From Candidatus Heimdallarchaeota archaeon (GTDB lineage: Archaea > Asgardarchaeota > Heimdallarchaeia > Hodarchaeales > LC-3), in assembly GCA_027364495.1 (NCBI GenBank), contig DAHXPE010000015.1, positions 1 through 11,609 on the forward strand: a stretch of 11,609 bases of DNA. The letters run 5' to 3'. The notes beneath the pieces are model-generated. The model saw nothing but the letters and a program-made list of their open reading frames with translations. It did no database searches and had not been told where the DNA came from. How positions within the stretch are numbered: the stretch's first letter is position 1; the number at the start of each line of letters is the position of its first letter. Position numbers and translations under genes: made by a program. Below, piece after piece: positions 6,154 through 11,609 of the stretch.

Positions 6154-6627
6154 ATGTCTACTAATTTAGATGATTTTTTCGGTTCTATAAAAAAGAAAAG
6201 AAATGAACCCACTTTAAAATTGTTTGATTTTGTTGAAAAGACAATTATGCAACTTGCTGAAGTGGTCCAACAATTAGATGAAAAATTGACTGGAATGGAA
6301 TCAATTTTTGGTCGTGTCAGGTCTGATCTAGATGATATTAAAAGAAGACCAGTTGGTGGATCATCTACTCCATCTCTTGGTGGAGGTGGTGTTCCTGTTC
6401 CTCCTCCACCTGGAGGTGGCGGTGGTTTGCCTCCTTTACCTGGTATGGGTGGTGGCTTGTCTCCTGTACCTGGTATGGGTGGTGGCTTGCCTCCTGCTCC
6501 TTCTAGACCCAGTAGTCCTGCTGGTGATGGTTCTTTGAGTCCTATGATGGTTCAAGCAAACTTGCAAAATGAATTAAAAGCGGCTTTCAAAAATATAAGA
6601 GCTCGTTTAGAATCAGGAGAAGAGTAA
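6154..6627 (+). CDS. coiled-coil protein with proline/glycine-rich (polyproline) segment
   Basis: This encodes 157 residues in three parts. Residues 1-65 are charged and helical (FFGSIKKK, then LFDFVEKTIMQLAEVVQQL and a heptad-like run to DDIKRR), likely a coiled coil. Residues 68-123 are almost wholly Gly, Pro and Ser, with VPVPPPPGGGG and two copies of LPP/SP-x-PGMGGG. Residues 131-157 form a second helix ending NIRARLESGEE. There is no signal peptide or membrane span, so it is cytoplasmic. PPPP-Gly tracts of this style are ligands of profilin, SH3 or WW modules in eukaryotes, and profilins exist in Asgard archaea. The helix, polyproline, short helix order loosely recalls WASH-complex subunit CCDC53, but this is a resemblance only. 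It probably shares a transcript with the DUF4350 gene 54 bases downstream. The GC-rich Pro/Gly core stands out from its AT-rich surroundings. Confidence 0.7.
   Translation: MSTNLDDFFGSIKKKRNEPTLKLFDFVEKTIMQLAEVVQQLDEKLTGMESIFGRVRSDLDDIKRRPVGGSSTPSLGGGGVPVPPPPGGGGGLPPLPGMGGGLSPVPGMGGGLPPAPSRPSSPAGDGSLSPMMVQANLQNELKAAFKNIRARLESGEE
6421..6500 (+). repeat. 30-bp coding tandem repeat (2.7 copies)
   Basis: Units at 6421-6450 and 6451-6480 differ at only three positions, and a partial third copy runs 6481-6500. Each unit starts GGTGG(T/C)TTG and ends CCTGGTATGGGT, encoding a ten-residue GGLxPxPGMG block inside the polyproline protein. Copy number could vary between strains by slippage. Confidence 0.75.
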
Positions 6628-6681
6628 TTAGCCTTAATTGATTTGTTTTAGCTTATATCAATTCGGAAGTACAAAAACAAG

Positions 6682-8457
6682 ATGAAAACTCTTTCAAAAA
6701 CGGTTTTTCTTTATGTAACCTTATTTATTGTCCTTTCAATGCCATTTGGTTTGGCACTACTTCCTCAGAATTTAAATCAAACTGAATTTTCAATTTATAA
6801 TACAGGGTGGGATGGAACATCAGAATTTCGAACGATTTTACAAAATCAATATCCTAATGTCCAAATTAAGACTCTTTTGGGAAGTGCCAATGCGCTAAAT
6901 CGTCTCAATGATTCTATTGGTGCAAATGCTGGCTCACTCGTTATTATAGGTCCTAAAGTGCATTATGATCCTTTTGAATCGATTGCTATTTTACTGTATG
7001 CAGCTAAAGGCGGTAGAGTTCTTCTAGCAGATGATTTTGGAACAGGTAATGATATTTTAAGTTATTTCTCGATGTTGATTAAACTCCTTTCTAATACCAC
7101 CTTAGCTGGAAATACAAATGTTTTTGGTTTAAATGTCAATTCAGGAACTAGTGTATGTACAACAAATCAGACAAAACAAAATCCTTTCCCTATAATTGGA
7201 TTAGCGATTAATCAATCCCTACTAGTGGATACACAGTCATTTTTTGAATCTCCTCTTCAACCTGTTTTTACACCACCATCAAGTAATTCGATTGTACCTT
7301 TACCATATTGGATAAATTCAATGATTAAAAATGTCAAAAATGTGATTGGAAATTACGCTGCAACAATATCTATGGAAGTTCAGTATCCAACAAACTTTAC
7401 CAATTTTAATAATCCAAATGATATTATTAGTTCAAATCAATATTTTGCTTTAACAACTGCACAGCAATGTAATTATAAGCCATCTTTACCATTCAAGACA
7501 CTGTGGGTACCTTTTAGTGAATTCCCGGTTTCGCTTACGCAATTTAATGGTATAAAATTACCTTCAACATATAATTTCAGTTTCAAGTTATCAGCTTTAT
7601 ATTCATCAAGGCAATCATTTTTAGATACCAACGTCTCAGCTGCTCAAAATGTTAATACTATAAAACCTTCTAGTTCTGAATGGGGTAATATTGAATTTCC
7701 AGTGGCTGTTGATTTTCCTTTTGGAACAGGTCCAAATGCAGGATCGCTAACAATTATATCTGATCCAAGTATTTTTATTAATCGTTATTTGAAGACTGAG
7801 CCTTATCCCCTTTGTCCAAAAGGCATAAACTTTAATATAGGATCGTCCTGCGAGCAAGATCCAAATTTTAATCCAAATGATTTCAGCAACAGACAATTTG
7901 CAACTAACATAATAAACCTTTTAACAGCTGATAGACCAAATAGTGTTGTCTACTTTGATGAAGGGCATCTAGCACAATCTTTTACGAGTCCAACTTTGTA
8001 TTTAGGCTTCTTTTTCAGATTTCTAGATTTTATGTCCATGGTTCCACTTATTGCCCCTTTCTTACCATTTTTAGTTTGGGGATTTGCAAGAAGTTTAGCT
8101 CCTAAAGGAACTATGGGAAAAGCACTTTTGAAAACCAAAGCTGAAAATTACTATGGAAGATCATATTTTGCATTTAAAATGCGTTGGTTTTTAGAAAATA
8201 GGCATTTCAACAGAGGACTGGATCTGATTTACAGGCGAGTCAAAAGAGATTTGATGAAGCGATACAAAATGGCTGAATGGAATCCTGAAACTGCGGTTAT
8301 GAATTTGACTCGTGAATATAATAATTTCAGGAAAAATTTATTGAAAAAAGTTCTTGAGATCGAAAATATTATTAATAAAAGCATTTTAATTGAAGAGCAA
8401 CAATTCATGGATTTATATCTGGTTTTGCAGGAAATAAATAATCACATCAAATTTTAA
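6682..8457 (+). CDS. DUF4350-type membrane-anchored protein
   Basis: This encodes 591 residues. An N-terminal hydrophobic segment (about 7-26, FLYVTLFIVLSM) is a signal peptide or anchor. It is followed by the DUF4350 start EFSIYNTGWDGTSEFR (35-50), then LVIIGPKVHYDPFES (86-100) and GGRVLLADDFGTGND (110-124), a Rossmann-like fold related to glutamine-amidotransferase domains. A long external region carries several NxS/T sequons and Cys residues. Near residues 424-429 is YFDEGH, followed by a membrane segment at about 448-469 (MVPLIAPFLPFLVWGFA), and a basic, helical cytoplasmic tail of about 120 residues. In other archaea and bacteria DUF4350 genes often sit with MoxR ATPase and DUF58 genes; none is here. 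The molecular role is unknown, possibly assembly or sensing at the membrane. The ATG at 6682 directly precedes a standard signal-peptide start; no clear SD. Confidence 0.75.
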   Translation: MKTLSKTVFLYVTLFIVLSMPFGLALLPQNLNQTEFSIYNTGWDGTSEFRTILQNQYPNVQIKTLLGSANALNRLNDSIGANAGSLVIIGPKVHYDPFESIAILLYAAKGGRVLLADDFGTGNDILSYFSMLIKLLSNTTLAGNTNVFGLNVNSGTSVCTTNQTKQNPFPIIGLAINQSLLVDTQSFFESPLQPVFTPPSSNSIVPLPYWINSMIKNVKNVIGNYAATISMEVQYPTNFTNFNNPNDIISSNQYFALTTAQQCNYKPSLPFKTLWVPFSEFPVSLTQFNGIKLPSTYNFSFKLSALYSSRQSFLDTNVSAAQNVNTIKPSSSEWGNIEFPVAVDFPFGTGPNAGSLTIISDPSIFINRYLKTEPYPLCPKGINFNIGSSCEQDPNFNPNDFSNRQFATNIINLLTADRPNSVVYFDEGHLAQSFTSPTLYLGFFFRFLDFMSMVPLIAPFLPFLVWGFARSLAPKGTMGKALLKTKAENYYGRSYFAFKMRWFLENRHFNRGLDLIYRRVKRDLMKRYKMAEWNPETAVMNLTREYNNFRKNLLKKVLEIENIINKSILIEEQQFMDLYLVLQEINNHIKF

Positions 8458-8461
8458 TCAG

Positions 8462-8468
8462 TTTTTTT
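8462..8468 (+). terminator. T7 run, probable terminator of the DUF4350 transcript
   Basis: Seven T's begin four bases after the TAA stop of the DUF4350 gene and lie just outside the inserted IS element, so the original transcript end was probably left intact. Confidence 0.35.
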
Positions 8469-8473
8469 CACTA

Positions 8474-8501
8474 GTGTCTTGTCATGCAATAAATGATGGA
8501 T
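8474..8501. repeat. left terminal inverted repeat of the IS630 element
   Basis: The outer box GTGTCTTGTCA (8474-8484) and inner box TGATGGAT (8494-8501) are separated by nine non-conserved bases. Against the right end the outer box matches 10 of 11 and the inner box 8 of 8 at identical spacing. The TGA stop codon of the transposase (8482-8484) lies inside the outer box. Confidence 0.85.
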
Positions 8502-9162
8502 AAAGTTTTTGTAATTTAATTCTTGCATCTTTTGTTGTAAACTGCCAATTGACTTTTTTAAATTTTTTATTACGTTCAACAACCCAAAAAGAAACTTGTT
8601 GTATCATCATTTCTTTAGATGGAATCCGGTTTTTAAGACATTGACCGGAAAGAACATTAATTTCTATTTCAGCTATATTCAACCAACTAGCATGCTTTGG
8701 AGTGTAATGAAATTCTATTCTATCCAAAAGAGATTTAGCTACGCCTGGAGGAAAAAACTCATAAAAAGCTGCAGGATTATGAGTATTGAGATTATCTAAA
8801 ATGATTGTGACGTATTCTGCATCTTTGTACTTGTTTTCTAATAAATCTTTAATACAAAACACCCATTCCTCTTTTCTTCTAAAATCTCTTACCTCTACTG
8901 ATCTCCATCCAGCTAGTGGTTCGACAAATATAAATAAATTACATACACCTACTCGTTTATATTGGTGATCATAGGTTTGTGGATGACCTGGAATCATTGG
9001 TAATGCAACACGTAGTTCTTCAATCAATTGTCTATTTGCTTCATCCATACAGACAATTGGATGAAGTGGATCATACGGTTGAGTATAGAGATCAAGAACA
9101 TCTTCCATTCTTAAAACAAATTCAGCATCCTGTTTTGGTGGTACAATCCATGCTTTTTTCAA
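8482..9162 (-). CDS. IS630 transposase, catalytic half (frame 2)
   Basis: This is the C-terminal 226-residue DDE half of the transposase, made as the second part of a frameshift fusion. Catalytic residues, numbered in this half: Asp40 in VCMDE, Asp123 in ILDNLNTH, and Glu165 in HASWLNIAEIEI. The segment FHYTPKHASWLN before the Glu is a hallmark of the IS630 family. The formal start is a TTG at 9162, but homology continues upstream in this frame (KKNEIKPWLKKAWIVPPK), so the true product begins in the other half. In the fused 379-residue protein the triad is Asp193, Asp276 and Glu318. The catalytic triad is intact and there are no internal stops. Confidence 0.9.
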   Translation of the reverse strand: MKKAWIVPPKQDAEFVLRMEDVLDLYTQPYDPLHPIVCMDEANRQLIEELRVALPMIPGHPQTYDHQYKRVGVCNLFIFVEPLAGWRSVEVRDFRRKEEWVFCIKDLLENKYKDAEYVTIILDNLNTHNPAAFYEFFPPGVAKSLLDRIEFHYTPKHASWLNIAEIEINVLSGQCLKNRIPSKEMMIQQVSFWVVERNKKFKKVNWQFTTKDARIKLQKLYPSFIA

Positions 9163-9620
9163 CCAAGGCTTAATTTCATTTTTTTTAACGTTTGTCGAAC
9201 GGTTTCATAAGAAATTGAATCTACAATCTCTAATTCAACAAGTTTATCGGCTAAAAGACGGAGACTCCATTGACTATAACCATCAGGTGGCTCACCACAT
9301 ACCAAAGTTACCAATCGAGCCTCCTGATGCCCATCAAGCTTCCGTTGTGGACGATACTGAGATTCTTTTTTTGGTCTCAATGCAATTTCAAATCCTTCTT
9401 CAACAAATCGCTTTCGAAGCCGTTCTATCGTAGCTCTACCGGCGCTAAAGGCTGTGGCAATCTGTGTATCAGACCAAGAAGGCCCGGTATTACTTTGATC
9501 GGCTTTTAACAAAATATTTGCATGTTTTATCGTTCGAGCTTTACTCTCCCCTTTTGTTGTAATAGATACTAACTGCTCACGTTCTTCTGGTGTTAAAGTA
9601 ACTAAATATCGTTTTTGCAT
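9159..9620 (-). CDS. IS630 transposase, DNA-binding half (frame 1)
   Basis: This is the N-terminal 153 residues, holding paired helix-turn-helix regions: about 50-73 (SDTQIATAFSAGRATIERLRKRF) and a winged second part to about 145 (YSQWSLRLLADKLVEL, SYETVRQTLKK). It recognises the element's ends. Read in frame 0 it stops at TGA (9159-9161) after the non-homologous tail MKLSLG. The family sequence instead continues in the -1 frame from the A8 run, so this frame could also yield a short DNA-binding protein that may dampen transposition. The start ATG lies 25 bases from a TATA-like box, fitting a leaderless mRNA. Confidence 0.9.
   Translation of the reverse strand: MQKRYLVTLTPEEREQLVSITTKGESKARTIKHANILLKADQSNTGPSWSDTQIATAFSAGRATIERLRKRFVEEGFEIALRPKKESQYRPQRKLDGHQEARLVTLVCGEPPDGYSQWSLRLLADKLVELEIVDSISYETVRQTLKKMKLSLG
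9179..9186 (-). promoter_or_regulatory. A8 slippery run, probable programmed -1 frameshift site
   Basis: On the reverse strand the zero frame reads TTA AAA AAA ATG, a perfect A-AAA-AAA heptamer. A -1 slip here gives LKKNEIKPWLKK, the sequence expected of IS630 transposases, and joins 147 residues of the first half to 232 of the second (379 in all). A simple mutational frameshift in the A-run would look the same. Confidence 0.7.
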
Positions 9621-9641
9621 GCTTGAATTCCAGAATGACAG

Positions 9642-9649
9642 TTATAAAG
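9642..9649 (-). promoter_or_regulatory. TATA box of the transposase gene
   Basis: CTTTATAA on the reverse strand is centred about 25 bases before the transposase ATG at 9620, the distance expected between an archaeal TATA box and the transcription start. The mRNA would be leaderless or nearly so; no SD is present. Confidence 0.45.
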
Positions 9650-9670
9650 TCAGGATAGTACGTGGTTAAC

Positions 9671-9698
9671 ATCCATCAGAATTTGACTGACATGACAC
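9671..9698. repeat. right terminal inverted repeat of the IS630 element
   Basis: The inner box ATCCATCA (9671-9678), a nine-base spacer and the outer box TGACATGACAC (9688-9698) mirror the left end. It is followed directly by the TA target duplicate at 9699-9700. Confidence 0.85.
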
Positions 9699-9757
9699 TA
9701 GGTTTCTATAAATAAAACAAATCTTTTTTTTTTATTATTCTTTCCTCTTTTATTATA

Positions 9758-9764
9758 TTAAATA
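9758..9764 (+). promoter_or_regulatory. possible TATA box of the dehydrogenase gene
   Basis: TTAAATA is centred 24 bases before the ATG at 9785, the right spacing for a leaderless archaeal transcript. A second candidate (GTATAAAT at 9766-9773) is too close to that ATG. It lies about 60 bases from the IS end, so the promoter was not separated from its gene. Confidence 0.3.
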
Positions 9765-9784
9765 CGTATAAATTGGTTTTAAAA

Positions 9785-10819
9785 ATGAAAGCAGTTATAT
9801 TTAAAGAACATGGTGGGATTGATAAGCTCGAATTAGTAAATGATTTTCCTGATCCGGTGATTTCAGATGATGACGTACTCATTAGAGTTAAGGCTTGTGC
9901 ACTTAACCAATTAGATTTATTTACTAGAAAGGGTAGTCCAACTTTGAAGCTACCCTTGCCTCATGTACCTGGTTCTGATGTCGCTGGTGTTATAGAAAAA
10001 ATTGGTGCCAATGTAACAGGTTGGAATAGAGGAGACCGGGTTGTTATAAACCCAGGGATTTGGTGTAATTCCTGTGAATTCTGCATTGCCGGTGAGCATA
10101 GCCTGTGTAAGTCTTTTAAACTAATAGGTGAGCATATCCAAGGAGGATATGCTGAGTATCTTAAAATTCCAGCTCGTAATCTTTTAAAATTACCAGATAA
10201 GGTTTCATTTGAACAAGCAGCAGGAGCAGCTTTATCACTTTTAACAGCCTATAGAATGATAATCAAAAGAGGTAACCTAAGACCTGGAGAAACAATATTA
10301 GTAATCGGAGCCAGTGGTGGAGTTTCTACTTTTGCTTTGCAATTAGGAAAACTTACAGGTGCAACAGTGTGGGCTACAACATCTACTGATGAAAAAGTCA
10401 ACCAAGCAAAGGAATATGGAGCAGACTTTGTTGTAAATTATAACAAAGATCCTGATTGGGTTAAGACAATATTTCTTAAATCTCAAAAAAGAGGTGTTGA
10501 TCTAGTAGTTGATAGTGTTGGAGAAAAAACGTGGGAAAAATCATTAAGATCTTTGCGAAAAGGTGGACGTCTGGTCACATGTGGTGGAACTACTGGATTG
10601 AATGTTACCACAAATATTGCTTTAATTTTTTGGAATCAATTAGAAATTATTGGCTCAACTATGGCAAGTCATTCCGAATTCATCCAAGCCATGCAATTGC
10701 TTTTTGATGGAAAAATTAAATTTCCTATCAAAACATTTGATTTATCCCAAGCTAGAGAGGCCCAAGAATATTTAATGAACCAACAGCAATTTGGTAAAGT
10801 AGTTTTAACCATTCCTTAA
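9785..10819 (+). CDS. zinc-binding medium-chain dehydrogenase/quinone oxidoreductase
   Basis: This encodes 344 residues of the MDR superfamily, an NAD(P)H-dependent oxidoreductase acting on an alcohol, quinone or enone. The N-terminal GroES-like domain contains ALNQLDLFTRKG (39-50), HVPGSDVAGVIEKIG (60-74) and a structural zinc site Cys94/97/100/108 in WCNSCEFCIAGEHSLC. The Rossmann domain has VIGASGGVSTFALQL (173-187) and the GGRLVTCGGTTG turn (260-271), ending in FGKVVL. The position that holds a catalytic zinc Cys in true alcohol dehydrogenases is not clearly filled, so it may be a quinone-oxidoreductase-like member with only structural zinc; the substrate is unknown. The frame is open from a TTG at 9773, but the family start MKAVIFKEHGG and promoter spacing point to ATG 9785. 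Its stop is two bases from that of the convergent gene. Confidence 0.85.
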   Translation: MKAVIFKEHGGIDKLELVNDFPDPVISDDDVLIRVKACALNQLDLFTRKGSPTLKLPLPHVPGSDVAGVIEKIGANVTGWNRGDRVVINPGIWCNSCEFCIAGEHSLCKSFKLIGEHIQGGYAEYLKIPARNLLKLPDKVSFEQAAGAALSLLTAYRMIIKRGNLRPGETILVIGASGGVSTFALQLGKLTGATVWATTSTDEKVNQAKEYGADFVVNYNKDPDWVKTIFLKSQKRGVDLVVDSVGEKTWEKSLRSLRKGGRLVTCGGTTGLNVTTNIALIFWNQLEIIGSTMASHSEFIQAMQLLFDGKIKFPIKTFDLSQAREAQEYLMNQQQFGKVVLTIP

Positions 10820-10821
10820 AT

Positions 10822-11550
10822 TTAGATATGATCTCGCAAATTAATTAAATGCTTTTTAATGTCTTGAGCAGCCATTGGTGAAATTGTTCTAAAATCCTTC
10901 TCTAATTTGACAATAGAAAGTATTTCTCGGAAGATTTTTGCACCAAATGCTCGATAAGGAACTTCTTCATCTCTTTCAAATAGAAGTTTATCCCTTGTTT
11001 CTTCAATTAATTTTAATGCTTCAGTCGTGTAAATTTCCTTTTTAGAGAACTCTTCTATTAAGTAACTAATGTATTCGTTGTCCAAATTGCTTGCCAATTG
11101 TTTGGTGTCTCTTTTACTTATTTCTTCAGGTTTAAATGGAGGTATCTCCTCAAGATTTTCTTCAGATACTGGTTTTTTTTCTTCAGATACTGGTTTTACT
11201 TGAATAGCAGGAATTTTTGAAATATTTTCTAGTTGTGCTTGTAAGTTTTTCGTATCTTGAATGGATTTTTGAAGAAATTTAGCTAAATTCTTATCAAGTT
11301 TATCAAACTGTTCAGATATAGAATCTAAACCAGTCAATTTAGTTTGAGCTTCACTTTGTAAAGAATAGACCAGATTTATCTTAGCTGCTATAATTTCATT
11401 AACTGATTGTTGGCTGTTAATTGATTCAGACATTTCCTTAATCATTTTGGCTATTTGCAATAATAATGGACCAAAAGTTTCATCTAATGCTTCTTTTATT
11501 TCTTTTTTTATATCTTGAGGATGATTGAGTTCAGTAGTTCCGAGGGACAT
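10822..11550 (-). CDS. coiled-coil protein of unknown function
   Basis: With the start at ATG 11550 it is 242 residues, beginning MSLGTTELNHPQD. Long amphipathic helices with heptad spacing (IKKEIKEALDETF, LLLQIAKMIKEM, then LDSISEQFDKLDKNLAKFL) span about the first 110 residues. A Pro/Glu/Lys linker with a duplicated KPVSEEK unit follows, then a helical C-terminal domain with FSKKEIYTTEALKLIEE and VPYRAFGAKIFREILSIV. The frame is open further to a TTG at 11595, giving a hydrophobic lead (ILLISISIMF) that mimics a signal peptide. That stretch coincides with a TATA-like box 27 bases before ATG 11550, so I regard it as translated promoter. ATG 11559 is a second option. I do not recognise the family; no cysteine or catalytic motif is apparent. 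Confidence 0.65.
   Translation of the reverse strand: MSLGTTELNHPQDIKKEIKEALDETFGPLLLQIAKMIKEMSESINSQQSVNEIIAAKINLVYSLQSEAQTKLTGLDSISEQFDKLDKNLAKFLQKSIQDTKNLQAQLENISKIPAIQVKPVSEEKKPVSEENLEEIPPFKPEEISKRDTKQLASNLDNEYISYLIEEFSKKEIYTTEALKLIEETRDKLLFERDEEVPYRAFGAKIFREILSIVKLEKDFRTISPMAAQDIKKHLINLRDHI
11156..11197. repeat. perfect 21-bp tandem duplication inside the coiled-coil gene
   Basis: Bases 11156-11176 are repeated exactly at 11177-11197. Each unit contains TTCAGATACTGGTTTT and encodes the seven residues KPVSEE(K/N) on the reverse strand, in the flexible linker. The absence of any difference between copies points to a recent duplication. Confidence 0.85.
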
Positions 11551-11571
11551 ACAAAACATTATAGAAATAGA

Positions 11572-11582
11572 TATTAATAAAA
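11572..11582 (-). promoter_or_regulatory. TATA-like box of the coiled-coil gene
   Basis: TTTTATTAATA on the reverse strand is centred about 27 bases before ATG 11550. It supports a leaderless start there and argues against the upstream TTG start. Confidence 0.35.
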
Positions 11583-11609
11583 TTTCTTTTTTCAAAAATT
11601 TTTAAAAAT

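Larger units (their letters stand above)
8474..9698 (-). mobile_element. complete IS630-family insertion sequence, 1225 bp
   Basis: The element is bounded by TA at 8472-8473 and 9699-9700, the duplicated target dinucleotide typical of IS630/Tc1-mariner elements. Its ends are inverted repeats (8474-8501 and 9671-9698). It encodes a two-frame transposase on the reverse strand that fills nearly the whole length. Removing the element and one TA restores a plain intergenic sequence (TTTCAC-TA-GGTTTC) between the DUF4350 gene and the dehydrogenase, so neither gene is broken. Both ends and both catalytic halves are present, so it may be active. Its composition is visibly less AT-rich than its neighbours, consistent with recent arrival. 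Confidence 0.9.

Noticed and set aside
6421..6500. CRISPR-like repeats
   Set aside because: The units are contiguous, in frame and without spacers; this is a coding tandem repeat. No CRISPR array is seen in the window.
6332..6538. Very hydrophobic Val/Leu-rich frame across the Pro/Gly coding part
   Set aside because: It is the frame-shifted reading of GGT/CCT-type codons in the polyproline gene, with no independent start or homology.
8596..9509. Several forward-strand open frames within the IS element
   Set aside because: They are antisense to an intact transposase with family motifs on the reverse strand.

Overview
The window is AT-rich DNA that reads as archaeal. It carries a coenzyme F420 glutamate ligase (CofE), a RecA/KaiC-like (Rad55-type) protein, small zinc-ribbon proteins of archaeal type and a DUF4350 membrane protein. 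TATA-like boxes sit about 25 bases before several start codons, the spacing expected of leaderless archaeal transcripts. A few genes instead have GGTG or GAGG ribosome-binding sites. Low GC, a leucine-rich-repeat gene, F420 synthesis and a coiled-coil protein with an eukaryote-like proline/glycine-rich stretch together suggest an Asgard archaeon of the Heimdall/Hodarchaeales side. No rRNA or marker gene is present, so this placement is inference.

Layout. 1-311: 3' end of an unrecognised gene. 363-1548: a leader with an inverted repeat, then an apparent two-gene operon of a 50-residue single-pass membrane protein and a NapH-like polyferredoxin membrane protein. 1549-1870: non-coding, pyrimidine-rich. 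1871-2736: a leucine-rich-repeat gene broken by two stop codons and one frameshift. 2880-3200: zinc-ribbon protein, convergent with a reverse-strand pair (3202-4167) made of a KaiC-like protein whose Walker A loop is destroyed and a small Cys/His protein. 4358-6035: cofE followed by a dihydropteroate-synthase homologue (folP-like), a cofactor-synthesis pair. 6154-8457: a coiled-coil/polyproline protein, then a large DUF4350 membrane protein. 8474-9698: a complete IS630-family element flanked by TA, with its transposase split by a probable programmed -1 frameshift. 9785-10819: a zinc-containing medium-chain dehydrogenase. 10822-11550 (reverse strand): a coiled-coil protein of unknown function.

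How the genes fit together. The NapH-like protein and its small partner probably move electrons at the membrane. CofE makes the polyglutamate tail of F420 and the DHPS homologue probably makes a pterin cofactor, so that pair serves redox and one-carbon metabolism. The KaiC-like gene and the small Cys/His gene form a tight operon that diverges from cofE. The IS element landed between the DUF4350 gene and the dehydrogenase without breaking either. The least explained items are the coiled-coil/polyproline protein at 6154, the Walker-A-less KaiC-like protein and the two unrecognised genes at the window edges.
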